Shown here one piece after another: positions 31,808-40,459 of a DNA stretch of 45,380 bases. Made by a program: the position numbers and the translations under genes. Position 1 is the stretch's first letter, and each line of letters begins with the position of its first letter. Source of the stretch: Bacillota bacterium (lineage in GTDB: Bacteria; Bacillota; Limnochordia; Darwinibacteriales; DTU012); contig JAAYMV010000100.1 of the NCBI GenBank assembly GCA_012521185.1, positions 1 through 45,380 on the forward strand, given 5' to 3'. The notes below the pieces were generated by a model, which did not search any database, was not told the DNA's origin, and saw only the letters and a program-made list of their open reading frames with translations.

Positions 31808-32837
31808 CGCGTATAAAAAGGCAGGAGTTAATATTGAAGCTGGTTATCAAGCGGTAAAAGAGATTAAAGCCCATGTGGCTAGGGCTACTCGTCCAGAAGT
31901 GATGAGTAGCCTAGGCGGTTTTGCTGCTTTGTTTAAATTGCCAATTGAACAGTATCGTAAACCAGTTTTAGTATCAGGTACTGATGGGGTAGGTACAAAA
32001 TTAAAGATCGCTTTTGAGTTGAATCAGCATCATACTATTGGGATTGACTTAGTTGCGATGTGCGCTAACGATATTTTAGTAATCGGTGCTGAGCCATTGT
32101 TCTTTCTTGATTATTTAGCTACCAGTAAAATTGAGCCATCCAAAGTAGGACAAATTGTAGCTGGCATTGCTGAAGGTTGTGTTCAGGCAGGCTGTGCTTT
32201 AATCGGCGGTGAGACTGCAGAAATGCCTGGGTTTTATCAAGCTGGAGAATATGACTTAGCAGGTTTTTGTGTGGGTATAGTAGAGCAGGATCAGATTATT
32301 GATGGTAGTACTATTGAGCCAGGCGATGTAATTCTAGGTTTACCGAGTAGCGGTTTACATAGTAATGGGTTTTCCTTGGTACGGAAATTATTAGTGGGTA
32401 ATGATAAATTTGACTTAAATGCAATATTTGACCAAGGAAAAACTCTTGGTGAAATATTACTAACTCCTACAAGAATATATGTTAATGCCCTTAAGGGTTT
32501 AATTAAACAATTACCGCCTGCAGGCATGGCTCACATTACTGGAGGTTCCTTTATTGAAAACATTCCCCGAGTATTACCTGGCAGTTGTAATGCTGAAATT
32601 GAATTAGGTAGTTGGCCAGTGCCTGCTATTTTCCGGTTATTAGCTGAGGAAGGTCAGTTAACCCATAGTGATCTTTATAATACGTTTAATATGGGTATTG
32701 GAATGGTATTAGTGGTCAAAGATGATTTATTAGAAGCGACCTTAAAACATTTTGAGCAACTAGGTGAACCAGTGTATCAAATTGGTAAGGTTACTGCTGG
32801 AAAGCAACAGGTTATTTTTAAGGAGGCTAATCAATGA
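31800..32837 (+). CDS. purM: Phosphoribosylformylglycinamidine cyclo-ligase (AIR synthetase)
   Basis: This 345-residue PurM begins [19 protein letters not shown], the usual start, followed by VSGTDGVGTKLKIAF and the ATP-binding DLVAMCANDILVIGAEPLFFLDYLA segment, and GGETAEMPGFY near residue 138. It closes the imidazole ring of AIR. The ATG at 31800 is chosen by homology to known starts and by GGAG 9 bases upstream; two earlier in-frame ATGs lie within the purF end. It overlaps purF by 8 bases and shares ATGA with purN. Confidence 0.96.
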   Translation: MGDAYKKAGVNIEAGYQAVKEIKAHVARATRPEVMSSLGGFAALFKLPIEQYRKPVLVSGTDGVGTKLKIAFELNQHHTIGIDLVAMCANDILVIGAEPLFFLDYLATSKIEPSKVGQIVAGIAEGCVQAGCALIGGETAEMPGFYQAGEYDLAGFCVGIVEQDQIIDGSTIEPGDVILGLPSSGLHSNGFSLVRKLLVGNDKFDLNAIFDQGKTLGEILLTPTRIYVNALKGLIKQLPPAGMAHITGGSFIENIPRVLPGSCNAEIELGSWPVPAIFRLLAEEGQLTHSDLYNTFNMGIGMVLVVKDDLLEATLKHFEQLGEPVYQIGKVTAGKQQVIFKEANQ

Positions 32838-33445
32838 AAAGAATAGCCGTCTTTGCTTCTGGCAGTGGGTCAAACTATCAAGCAATTATGGAGTTTTTTG
32901 CTGAACATGCAAAGATCCAAGTAGCATTGTTGGTCTGTGACCAGCCACAAGCTAAGGTGATCGATCGAGCTAAACACTGGCAAACTCCAACTTTGATGGT
33001 TAGTCCGAAGGATTTCCCTTCGAAAGCTAGTTATGAGCGTCATATTTTAAGTTTTTTGGAAGAATATCAGATTGATTTTCTAGTTTTAGCTGGTTATATG
33101 CGTCTGATAGGACCAATTCTGTTAGAACCTTATAGTGGTCGGATTATCAATATCCATCCTTCTTTATTACCAGCTTTTCCCGGAAAGGATGCTATAGGAC
33201 AAGCATTAGCTTATGGTGTCAAAGTAACAGGTGTTACAATTCATTTTGTTGATGAAGGTATGGATACAGGTCCAATTATAGTGCAAAAAGCAGTTGAAGT
33301 CAGTACAGATGACGATCTGCTCAGTTTAAGTAGTAAAATTCAACAAATAGAGCATGCACTTTATCCGCCTACGGTAGAAGACTGTGTGTTAGGGAAAGTT
33401 TATCTTCAAGGACGAAAGGTATGTTATCGGGAGGGTACTTCATGA
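32834..33445 (+). CDS. purN: Phosphoribosylglycinamide formyltransferase
   Basis: This 203-residue GART uses 10-formyl-THF to formylate GAR. Signatures are FASGSGSNYQAI at the N-terminus, LAGYMRLIG and the catalytic region RIINIHPSLLPAFPG with its Asn-x-His, followed by GVTIHFVDEGMDTGPII with the catalytic Asp. Folate dependence links it to the riboswitch-controlled folate uptake gene elsewhere in the window. Its ATG overlaps the purM stop (ATGA), and TAAGGAGG lies upstream. Confidence 0.96.
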   Translation: MKRIAVFASGSGSNYQAIMEFFAEHAKIQVALLVCDQPQAKVIDRAKHWQTPTLMVSPKDFPSKASYERHILSFLEEYQIDFLVLAGYMRLIGPILLEPYSGRIINIHPSLLPAFPGKDAIGQALAYGVKVTGVTIHFVDEGMDTGPIIVQKAVEVSTDDDLLSLSSKIQQIEHALYPPTVEDCVLGKVYLQGRKVCYREGTS

Positions 33446-34710
33446 AAATCTTAGTTGTTGGTAGTGGTGGTAGAGAACACGCCTTGTGTTGGAAACTCAA
33501 GCAAAGCCCTCAGGTTGAAAAAGTCTATTGTGCTCCAGGAAATGGGGGAACTAGATTAGTAGCTGAAAATGTACCAATTTCTGAAAAACAGATTTCAGAA
33601 TTAGTTAAATTTGTCCAGCAAGAACAAATCGATTTAACTGTTGTGGGTCCAGAAGAACCTTTAGCCCATGGTATTGTTGATCAATTTAGAGCACAAGGCT
33701 TGAAAATTTTTGGCCCAACTAAAGCGGCAGCTATCATTGAGGGAAGTAAAGCCTTTGCCAAAGATTTAATGGCAAAATATAAGATTCCAACTGCTGATTA
33801 TCGTGTTTTTTCTAACGCTAAAGAAGCCTTAGCTTATCTTAATGAGATAGGTGTTCCAATTGTAATTAAGGCTGATGGTTTGGCTGCAGGTAAAGGAGTT
33901 GTTGTTGCTTTTAATATGGATGATGCAGTTGCTGCTGTTAACCAAGTTTTTAGTAGCGGTACTCACCAAAAGGTAGTTATCGAAGAATATTTAGAAGGTG
34001 AAGAACTGTCCTTGATGGCCTTTGTAGACGGTGAGACAGTCATTCCGATGCCGTTAGCTCAGGATCATAAGCAAGCTTTTGATGGAGATTTAGGTCCGAA
34101 TACAGGAGGTATGGGTGCCTATTCTCCAGTACCTCACTTTAGTCAAGCTTTTATTGACCAGGCTGTTGAGCAAGTGCTTAAACCAACAGCGAAAGCCATG
34201 CTTGCAGAAAATCGAGCTTTTACCGGAGTTTTATATGCCGGTTTAATGATAACTGAAAAAGGTTTAAAAGTAATTGAGTTCAATGCTCGTTTTGGTGACC
34301 CAGAAACTCAGGTGATTCTGCCGCGTTTGGCTGGTGATTTAGTAGATATTTTATTAGCTTGTGTGAATCATCAGTTGGATCAAATTGAGATAAACTGGAA
34401 TGAACAAGCAGCTTTAACTGTAGTTTTAGCTTCACCAGGATATCCTGGTCCCTATCCAACCGGTAATGAAATTACGGGCTTAGAAGCATTAGCCAAGTTT
34501 GATGATCTTGAAGTTTTTCACGCCGGCACAGTTTATGACGGTAATTGTATAAAAACAGCTGGTGGACGTGTACTGGCTGTAACTGGATTAGCTGATAGTT
34601 TAGAACAAGCCCAAAACCGAGCTTATCAGGGGATTCATCACCTGAACTTTTATGGTATGCATTATCGATCAGATATTGGCAATAAAGCAATCAATCAGCG
34701 TATCTCGTAA
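33442..34710 (+). CDS. purD: Phosphoribosylamine-glycine ligase
   Basis: This 422-residue ATP-grasp enzyme has KILVVGSGGREHALCWKL at the start, GPEEPLAHGIVD near residue 73, the ATP-grasp segment VIKADGLAAGKGVVVA, and the metal site VIEFNARFGDPETQVILPRL. It makes GAR from phosphoribosylamine and glycine. The ATG at 33442 overlaps the purN stop and follows GGGAGGG. It is the last gene of the operon. purH, which usually sits between purN and purD, is absent, and the stop codon is the loop of the operon terminator. Confidence 0.97.
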   Translation: MKILVVGSGGREHALCWKLKQSPQVEKVYCAPGNGGTRLVAENVPISEKQISELVKFVQQEQIDLTVVGPEEPLAHGIVDQFRAQGLKIFGPTKAAAIIEGSKAFAKDLMAKYKIPTADYRVFSNAKEALAYLNEIGVPIVIKADGLAAGKGVVVAFNMDDAVAAVNQVFSSGTHQKVVIEEYLEGEELSLMAFVDGETVIPMPLAQDHKQAFDGDLGPNTGGMGAYSPVPHFSQAFIDQAVEQVLKPTAKAMLAENRAFTGVLYAGLMITEKGLKVIEFNARFGDPETQVILPRLAGDLVDILLACVNHQLDQIEINWNEQAALTVVLASPGYPGPYPTGNEITGLEALAKFDDLEVFHAGTVYDGNCIKTAGGRVLAVTGLADSLEQAQNRAYQGIHHLNFYGMHYRSDIGNKAINQRIS

Positions 34711-34726
34711 GAGATATGCTTTTTTT
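34697..34726 (+). terminator. Terminator of the purine operon, overlapping the purD stop codon
   Basis: AGCGTATCTC (34697-34706) pairs with GAGATATGCT (34711-34720), with one G-T pair, around GTAA. A T-run lies at 34720-34726. The purD TAA is within the loop, so the last purD codons form the 5' stem. Confidence 0.85.
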
Positions 34727-34802
34727 ATACTTTTGGGAGCAGGAAACTTTTACAAGATCGGGTAATATAGTATTGAAGCCTTTATGTGATGGAGGTGTGA
34801 CC

Positions 34803-37280
34803 ATGCAAAAACTTAGAAGACAATTTCTTCAGCCAGCGGATGAATACACACCAATTCCTTTTTGGTTTTGGAATGATCGGCTAACTGAGGATGAAATAAT
34901 TCGACAAATTCATGATTTCAAAGCTAAAGGAGTAATGGGATTCATTATTCATCCTAGAATAGGGATCCCAAAAGAGATAGAATATTTATCTGATCGGTTT
35001 ATGGAGCTGGTTACTTGTGCAGTCGAGGAAGCGAAAAGGCTAGGTATGAAAGTAATTCTTTATGATGAGGCAATGTATCCATCAGGATCTGCTCATGGAC
35101 AAGTTGTCGCGACCAATCCTCGTTTTGCAAGTCGTGGTTTATTAATGAAAGAATACCCAGTTAGTGATAGAAAAATTGAATTGGTACCTGAGTTCGATGA
35201 TCCAGATGACTTACTTGTGTCTGTGCAGGCAGTAAAAAAAATAAGTGAAAATTCGATTGATGCCAGTTCGACAATGAAGTTAGCTTGTGAGCAAGGAAAA
35301 GTAGTTTTTGCTGCTCCTGACCAGGAACAATGGTCTGTACTAATGTTTATTGAAACTTATTCTCGTGGAACTATTCGAGGGATTCATTTTGGTGAAGATG
35401 ATGGTCAGCCTGATGCTCCGGCAGCTGCTGATCTACTAAATCCTCAAGCCATGAAGACTTATATTAATTTAACCCATGACCGTTATTATGAAGTGTTAAA
35501 AGATTATTTTGGTAATACAATTATAGCCATGTTTACTGATGAACCTGCTATTCTAGGTCGTCGTTCTCGTCGTGGATTACGACCTTGGACTACAAATTTT
35601 CTCCAAGATTATATTAGTTTTGGCTGTGATGAATTAGACCTCCCGGTTCTGTGGTTTGATGCTGGTGAAGTTACCGCTGTAAAACGCAAGCAGTATAAGC
35701 AGGCGATTAATAAAAGATTACTTCGTTCGTACTATATCCCTATTTCTAAATGGTGTGAAGAGCATGGCATTGCTTTAACAGGTCATCCAGAGGCTAGTGA
35801 CGAAATCGGGTTGTTAAATTATTTTCAAATTCCTGGTCAAGATGTGGTTTGGCGCTGGGTAGCTCCAGAGGATGAAAAAGGAATCACTGGCGTTCATAGT
35901 ACCCAAGGAAAATGTTCTGCTGATGCGGCTAGGCATTCTGGGAAACGGCGTAATTCAAATGAGTGTTTTGGCTGTTGTGGTCCTAATGGTGTCCATTGGG
36001 CATTTACTGTTGCAGATATGAAGTGGTACATGGATTGGTTATTTGTTCGTGGAGTGAATTTGCTTTATCCTCATGCATTTTTTTATTCGATTGAAGGTAA
36101 AGGCCGGTTTGATGAGCGTCCGCCTGATGTTGGACCAAACAATATTTGGTGGCCTCATTATCGGATTATTTCTGATTACATTAAACGGATGAGCTGGTTG
36201 ATGACAGACAGCGTTAACCAAGCTCAAGTAGCAGTTCTCTGTGAGGAAGATCATCTACCATGGCAAATTGTTCGTCCATTATTTGAACACCAAATTGAAT
36301 TTAACTATTTAGAGAACAAATTATTAGAATCTAGTGTAGAAGTTGACGGAGGAACACTCAAAATTTGTCAACAAAGCTATCGGGTTTTAGTAATCGAAGA
36401 TCTTAACCATTTAACGTCCAAAGCTCAAACTAAAGTGGAGCAGTTTATTGCAGAAGGTGGAACAGTGATTGTTTACAATCCAGCACAGTTAAGAATTAAC
36501 TTGCCAGTTAGTGAAATAACTATTTTTTCAGAGCTGGTGGAGAAAATCCGGCAAGTACTAGAACCCGATTTATTTGTTTCCGAAATCGCAACTGATTTAC
36601 GCCTTTCTCATGTGATTAAGGATGGTGTGCATTTTTTCCTGTTAGTTAATGAAGGAATGCAAGCAATTAAACGCAAAATTCGATTAAATGTGATTGGTAA
36701 AACTGAGGCGTGGGATGCTTGGAATGGAACAATTACTGAATTGCCTGTTTTCGCAGTCGATCAGCAAAGAATGGAATTAGAGCTCGACTTGCCTGTTCGC
36801 GGAAATCTGATTATTATGGTTGATCCAAATCAACCTTATCAATTGTTTAAGCAGAATCAGCAAGTACAATTAATACAAAAGGTGATTGATTTATCCAGTA
36901 ATTGGCGATCAACTAATCCATTGTTAGATTCCCAGTTGCACAAGGGGTTAATCTGTTGGACAACAATTCCTGAATTAGCAGATTTCTCTGGTAAGATTAT
37001 TTACGAAAATAATTTTGTTATCAATGATTTTGCTGAAATTGTTAAGGTGGAAATAGATTTTGGTGAAGTCCATGAGATAGCAGAGCTAACAGTTAATCAG
37101 CAAGCAGCTGGAGTAAGGTTGTTAGCACCTTATTCATTTGAAATCACTAATCTTGTTAAACCCGGGATTAACCAGATTCAACTTCAGGTAACTAATACTT
37201 TAGCAAATCGTCTTGTTCAGGCAAAGATTAAGTCAGGTTTGCTTGGTAAAGTACAATTGAAGATTAGTTACAAACCATAA
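34803..37280 (+). CDS. Putative glycoside hydrolase, GH106-like
   Basis: This protein has 825 residues and no signal peptide, so it is cytosolic. The N-terminal segment PIPFWFWNDRLTEDEIIRQI, then KGVMGFIIHPRIG and KRLGMKVILYDEAMYPSG, is the pattern of large glycosidases related to the rhamnosidase family GH106. FTDEPAI near residue 245 and GHPEASDEIG near 325 carry candidate catalytic carboxylates. A carbohydrate-binding beta domain appears to occupy the last about 150 residues (HEIAELTVNQQAAGVRLLAPYSFEI). Substrate specificity is not predictable; rhamnose or other deoxyhexose linkages are possible. GGAGGTG precedes the ATG at 34803. It opens a carbohydrate island with GH1 and GH43-like genes. 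Confidence 0.75.
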   Translation: MQKLRRQFLQPADEYTPIPFWFWNDRLTEDEIIRQIHDFKAKGVMGFIIHPRIGIPKEIEYLSDRFMELVTCAVEEAKRLGMKVILYDEAMYPSGSAHGQVVATNPRFASRGLLMKEYPVSDRKIELVPEFDDPDDLLVSVQAVKKISENSIDASSTMKLACEQGKVVFAAPDQEQWSVLMFIETYSRGTIRGIHFGEDDGQPDAPAAADLLNPQAMKTYINLTHDRYYEVLKDYFGNTIIAMFTDEPAILGRRSRRGLRPWTTNFLQDYISFGCDELDLPVLWFDAGEVTAVKRKQYKQAINKRLLRSYYIPISKWCEEHGIALTGHPEASDEIGLLNYFQIPGQDVVWRWVAPEDEKGITGVHSTQGKCSADAARHSGKRRNSNECFGCCGPNGVHWAFTVADMKWYMDWLFVRGVNLLYPHAFFYSIEGKGRFDERPPDVGPNNIWWPHYRIISDYIKRMSWLMTDSVNQAQVAVLCEEDHLPWQIVRPLFEHQIEFNYLENKLLESSVEVDGGTLKICQQSYRVLVIEDLNHLTSKAQTKVEQFIAEGGTVIVYNPAQLRINLPVSEITIFSELVEKIRQVLEPDLFVSEIATDLRLSHVIKDGVHFFLLVNEGMQAIKRKIRLNVIGKTEAWDAWNGTITELPVFAVDQQRMELELDLPVRGNLIIMVDPNQPYQLFKQNQQVQLIQKVIDLSSNWRSTNPLLDSQLHKGLICWTTIPELADFSGKIIYENNFVINDFAEIVKVEIDFGEVHEIAELTVNQQAAGVRLLAPYSFEITNLVKPGINQIQLQVTNTLANRLVQAKIKSGLLGKVQLKISYKP

Positions 37281-37292
37281 GGGGCTGTTGGT

Positions 37293-38012
37293 ATGGCGTA
37301 CCAAAATTCACGACGTTTTTTAAATGCTTTTGTAGAGATTGAGGGAGCTTTAAAGACCATTAGTAAAAATACACGTAATCGTCCTTTCTATCAATTAGTT
37401 GCTGATGCAGCTAATTATGATCCTTTTGTTCGAGATATTGCTGTGGAATTAAGGGAATACGGTGATTTACGTAATGCTATTGTCCATGAACGGATCAACG
37501 ATGAACCAATTGCTGAGCCACATGATCAGGTAGTAGAGCGCTTAGAAGCGATTCGTGATTTATTAACTACACCGCCGCGAGTAACACCATTATTTTTGCG
37601 GAAAGTAGTAACCTGTGAGTGTGATGAAGCTTTAAGTACGGTAGCTAAGCGAATGTTTGAGCATTCATTTTCTAAAATTCCAGTTTATCGTGGTCGAGAA
37701 TTCGTTGGTTTATTAACAGCAGAAGCAATTACCTATTGGTTAGCAGATCGGATTTCAGATCAAGGATTCTTAGTAGAAGAAAAAGTAGAAGTGGTTCTAA
37801 ATTACTTGGATAAACCCGATAACTATCGATTTGTTACTCAGGACTGCTCTTTATTTGATATTATTCGCTTATTTGATGAATTTCATCATAATGGTACTCG
37901 TTTACAGGCCGTATTGATAAGTGATGATGGAACAGAAAGTGGTCAGCTGCTTGGAATTATAACAGCTTTTGATTTGCCAAGGATTTATCGGTTGATTAGA
38001 GGTAAGCAATAG
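37293..38012 (+). CDS. HEPN-like domain fused to a CBS pair
   Basis: This protein has 239 residues. The N-terminal about 90 residues are all-helical and contain LRNAIVHER: Arg60-x4-His65 fits the R-x(4-6)-H motif of HEPN RNases. Residues 100-235 hold two CBS motifs: VVTCECDEALSTVAKRMFEHSFSKIPVYRGREFVGLLTAEAI and a second from NYRFVTQDCSLFDI to LLGIITAFDLPR. CBS pairs bind adenine nucleotides or related ligands. A ligand-gated RNA-binding or RNase role is an inference. It starts 12 bases after the glycosidase stop, with AGGGG before the ATG, so it is cotranscribed with it although no functional link is evident. Confidence 0.8.
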   Translation: MAYQNSRRFLNAFVEIEGALKTISKNTRNRPFYQLVADAANYDPFVRDIAVELREYGDLRNAIVHERINDEPIAEPHDQVVERLEAIRDLLTTPPRVTPLFLRKVVTCECDEALSTVAKRMFEHSFSKIPVYRGREFVGLLTAEAITYWLADRISDQGFLVEEKVEVVLNYLDKPDNYRFVTQDCSLFDIIRLFDEFHHNGTRLQAVLISDDGTESGQLLGIITAFDLPRIYRLIRGKQ

Positions 38013-38056
38013 AAAAAATGGCTTTCTCCAGTTAGTACTGGAAAAAGCCATTTTTT
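38013..38056. terminator. Bidirectional terminator between convergent genes
   Basis: A 20-bp stem with one mismatch (38013-38032 with 38037-38056), loop TAGT, has A-tract and T-tract ends. It begins right after the CBS gene and reaches the stop codon of the GH1 gene. Confidence 0.92.
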
Positions 38057-39386
38057 ATTTTTGCGTAGTTAGGAATTCTCTATACCATTTTGCACTGTCT
38101 TTTAGGTATCGCGTTTGAGTTTCATAATCAACGTAAACGATACCAAAACGATAATCATAGCCGTAAGCCCATTCAAAATTGTCCATTAATGACCAAACAT
38201 AAAAGCCTTTTAAAGGAACACCGGCTTCAATCGCCCGATGGCATTGAACAAAGTGGTCTTGTAAATATTTCGTGCGTTGATGATCATGCACTTCACCCTC
38301 GACAAGCTGGTCGTCAAAGCAAGCGCCATTCTCCGTTATAAATAAAGGCAAATCTCCATAAGTTTTGTTGAGATAAACTAGCAAATCATAAATTCCCTCT
38401 GGATAAATTTCCCAGCCCATTCTGGTTTTTTCATAGACACTTGGATAACTTTTATAGTTAAAGATCGAGTCTGGATTACCGGCTCCAAGAATTCTTCGAT
38501 GGTAGTAATTAATTCCTAAAAAATCTATAGCAGTGCTGATAACATCTAAATCTTTAGCTTCCATTTCTGGTGCTAGATTGTGTTTTTTATAGATTTGGAA
38601 AATCTCTTCTGGGTAGGCTCCTTTTAAAACAGGATCTAGATACCATCCAACGTCTGCAGCAAAGCCACGTTGAGCAGCAGCTACATCCTCAGGACTATCG
38701 GAAGCTGGATACTTCGGTGACATGTTTAAAGTAATACCAATTTGTCCATTACCTGTTACAGAACGAAAAGCTTCTACTGCTAAGCCATGGGCATATAACA
38801 AATAATGAGCAGCTTGAATTGCTTGTTTTGGATCTTTAATCCCTGGGGCGTGCTGTCCGTTACCATAACCCATTTGAGCCGAACACCAAGGTTCATTTAA
38901 AGTTATCCAGTAGGGGACTACGTCACCGAACTCTTGAAACATGATTGCGGCATAGTCTTGAAAACATTTCGCTGTATCTCGATTTGTCCAGCCACCTTTA
39001 TCTTGTAAAACTTGCGGCAAATCCCAGTGATATAAAGTAGCACAGGGAATTAGATCGTTTTCTAACAGTTCATTAACTAAGCGTTTGTAGAAATCGAGGC
39101 CTTTAGGATTTAGTTTGCCAAAACCATTTGGAAAAATTCGTGGCCAAGCTATCGAAAAACGATAGGAATCTACTCCTAGGTTTTTAATCATAGCCACGTC
39201 TTCTTGATATCGATTATAATGATCGCAAGCTACGTCACCAGTATCGCCATTGAGGATTTTCCCATGTGTTTTGCTAAATCGATCCCAGATAGATTCACCG
39301 CGCCCGTCTTGATTATAGGCACCTTCAATTTGATAAGCTGCAGTAGCTACTCCCCAAATAAAATCTTTTGGAAACTGTAAATTCAT
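38055..39386 (-). CDS. bglA: GH1 beta-glucosidase / 6-phospho-beta-glucosidase-type enzyme
   Basis: This 443-residue GH1 enzyme starts with FPKDFIWGVATAAYQIEGA, has the acid/base Glu165 in TLNEPWC and the nucleophile Glu352 in ITENGAC, and contains DNFEWAYGYDYRFGIVYVDYETQ near the end. Length is typical for clostridial BglA-type beta-glucosidases. No signal peptide is present, so it acts on imported beta-glucosides. No PTS gene is nearby, which argues mildly for unphosphorylated substrates. GGAGG precedes the ATG. It lies downstream of the AraC-type regulator gene in the same direction and is likely part of the same sugar response. Confidence 0.95.
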   Translation of the reverse strand: MNLQFPKDFIWGVATAAYQIEGAYNQDGRGESIWDRFSKTHGKILNGDTGDVACDHYNRYQEDVAMIKNLGVDSYRFSIAWPRIFPNGFGKLNPKGLDFYKRLVNELLENDLIPCATLYHWDLPQVLQDKGGWTNRDTAKCFQDYAAIMFQEFGDVVPYWITLNEPWCSAQMGYGNGQHAPGIKDPKQAIQAAHYLLYAHGLAVEAFRSVTGNGQIGITLNMSPKYPASDSPEDVAAAQRGFAADVGWYLDPVLKGAYPEEIFQIYKKHNLAPEMEAKDLDVISTAIDFLGINYYHRRILGAGNPDSIFNYKSYPSVYEKTRMGWEIYPEGIYDLLVYLNKTYGDLPLFITENGACFDDQLVEGEVHDHQRTKYLQDHFVQCHRAIEAGVPLKGFYVWSLMDNFEWAYGYDYRFGIVYVDYETQTRYLKDSAKWYREFLTTQK

Positions 39387-39479
39387 CTTCGCAATTCCTC
39401 CACTGATAATTGTATATAATGAAGATACCAGTCTGAGCTGGGAAATCCTTCAACTTAAAAAAAATAAAAAAGGGTAACA

Positions 39480-39496
39480 CTAGATCGTGAATCTAG
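39480..39496 (-). terminator. Weak hairpin at the end of the AraC gene
   Basis: CTAGAT and ATCTAG form a 6-bp stem around five bases, overlapping the stop codon. In the leftward transcript a long T-rich stretch follows about 10 bases later. It is not a canonical terminator. Confidence 0.35.
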
Positions 39497-40313
39497 CTTT
39501 TCGATATTCACGGGGAGTAGTACCAGTAATTCGTTTAAACATTCTGCCAAAATATGTTTGGTTTTCATAACCGACCAGGCCAGAAATCTCGGTAATCGAT
39601 AGATCAGTTTTTTCTAATAATTGCTGGGCTTCTTTAATTCGGATATTATTGAGATATTCAATTAGAGTTAATCCAGTAACTTCCTTGAACATGCGGCATA
39701 AGTAAAATTGACTAATATAGAATTGCTCCGCTATTTCTGCAAGACAGATTGGCTTTTGATAGTTGTGTCGGATGTAGCGGACAATTTTGTGGATTTTATC
39801 GTGAATTGGATTCAGTGGATCAAAGTTAGCGCCATCTCCGATTGGTGAAATTCTGGAGGTGTGGACTAGTAGCTGAATTAAAAGGGATTTCAAGTATATT
39901 TCAGAATCTTCTTTAGGGTTTTTGTACTCAGCAACCATTTTTGCTAGAATTGTTTCAATCGTATTTTGTTCTGCTACCTTTAGACGTAGTGCTTTGCTTT
40001 CCCGGTAAAAGCAAGTCATTATTGATTGCTTATTGTTATTTGGAGCTAGCCCTGCTAAAAAACTGTCATTAAAGTATAATACTGTTCGCTCATGGTTGTC
40101 GTTATTCGCAGCTGTTGTTCGGTGGAGTACTTTTTTGGGTATGAAAATAATATCGCCAGGATTTACATGATAAATCCGATCATCAATGAAATAGTAGCGT
40201 TCGCCAGATTGAAGATAGTATATTTCGTGCAACTCATGACTATGCTTATTGTCCATATTAAAAGGTGCACTTTTTCGATATTCTATATGAAACTTATAGT
40301 TTGTTAAGCTCAT
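39480..40313 (-). CDS. AraC family transcriptional regulator with cupin sensor
   Basis: This protein has 277 residues. The N-terminal cupin half has HSHELHEIYYLQSGERYYFIDDRIYHVNPGDIIFIPKKVLH (about residues 24-64), a sugar-sensing fold in this family. The C-terminal double helix-turn-helix reads ISQFYLCRMFKEVTGLTLIEYLNNIRIKEAQQLL and then ISGLVGYENQTYFGRMFKRITGTTPREYRK. It probably activates the neighbouring glycosidase and oxidoreductase genes in response to a sugar. AGGGGG precedes the ATG, and a good promoter lies upstream, divergent from the Gfo/Idh gene. Confidence 0.94.
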   Translation of the reverse strand: MSLTNYKFHIEYRKSAPFNMDNKHSHELHEIYYLQSGERYYFIDDRIYHVNPGDIIFIPKKVLHRTTAANNDNHERTVLYFNDSFLAGLAPNNNKQSIMTCFYRESKALRLKVAEQNTIETILAKMVAEYKNPKEDSEIYLKSLLIQLLVHTSRISPIGDGANFDPLNPIHDKIHKIVRYIRHNYQKPICLAEIAEQFYISQFYLCRMFKEVTGLTLIEYLNNIRIKEAQQLLEKTDLSITEISGLVGYENQTYFGRMFKRITGTTPREYRKARFTI

Positions 40314-40333
40314 AGTGTTTCCCCCTGGTATTG

Positions 40334-40361
40334 ATTATAACATTGTTTGGTTAAATAGCAA
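40334..40361 (-). promoter_or_regulatory. Promoter of the AraC regulator gene
   Basis: On the minus strand TTGCTA (40361-40356) is followed after 16 bases by a perfect TATAAT (40339-40334) with a TG extension. Confidence 0.65.
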
Positions 40362-40396
40362 GATAGGTTGAATTCATGATTAATTGAGCAATAAAC

Positions 40397-40426
40397 TTAT
40401 AGCCTTTTTAAATTTTTTGCTATAGA
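40397..40426 (+). promoter_or_regulatory. Candidate promoter of the Gfo/Idh gene
   Basis: An extended -10 TGCTATAGA lies 18 bases after a weak TTATAG. A weak -35 is typical of a promoter that needs an activator such as the divergent AraC protein. Confidence 0.45.
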
Positions 40427-40459
40427 ATGTAGACATCAGCCTGGAGGAGGTTTTATCTA

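Noticed and set aside
37293-38012. HEPN-CBS protein as part of a toxin-antitoxin or defence island
   Set aside because: No antitoxin-like or defence genes are adjacent; the neighbours are carbohydrate genes. Kept only as a domain observation.
39387-39479. CCAG-TCTGAG-CTGG inverted repeat upstream of the GH1 gene as an AraC operator
   Set aside because: The arms are only four bases and no second copy was found near the Gfo/Idh promoter.
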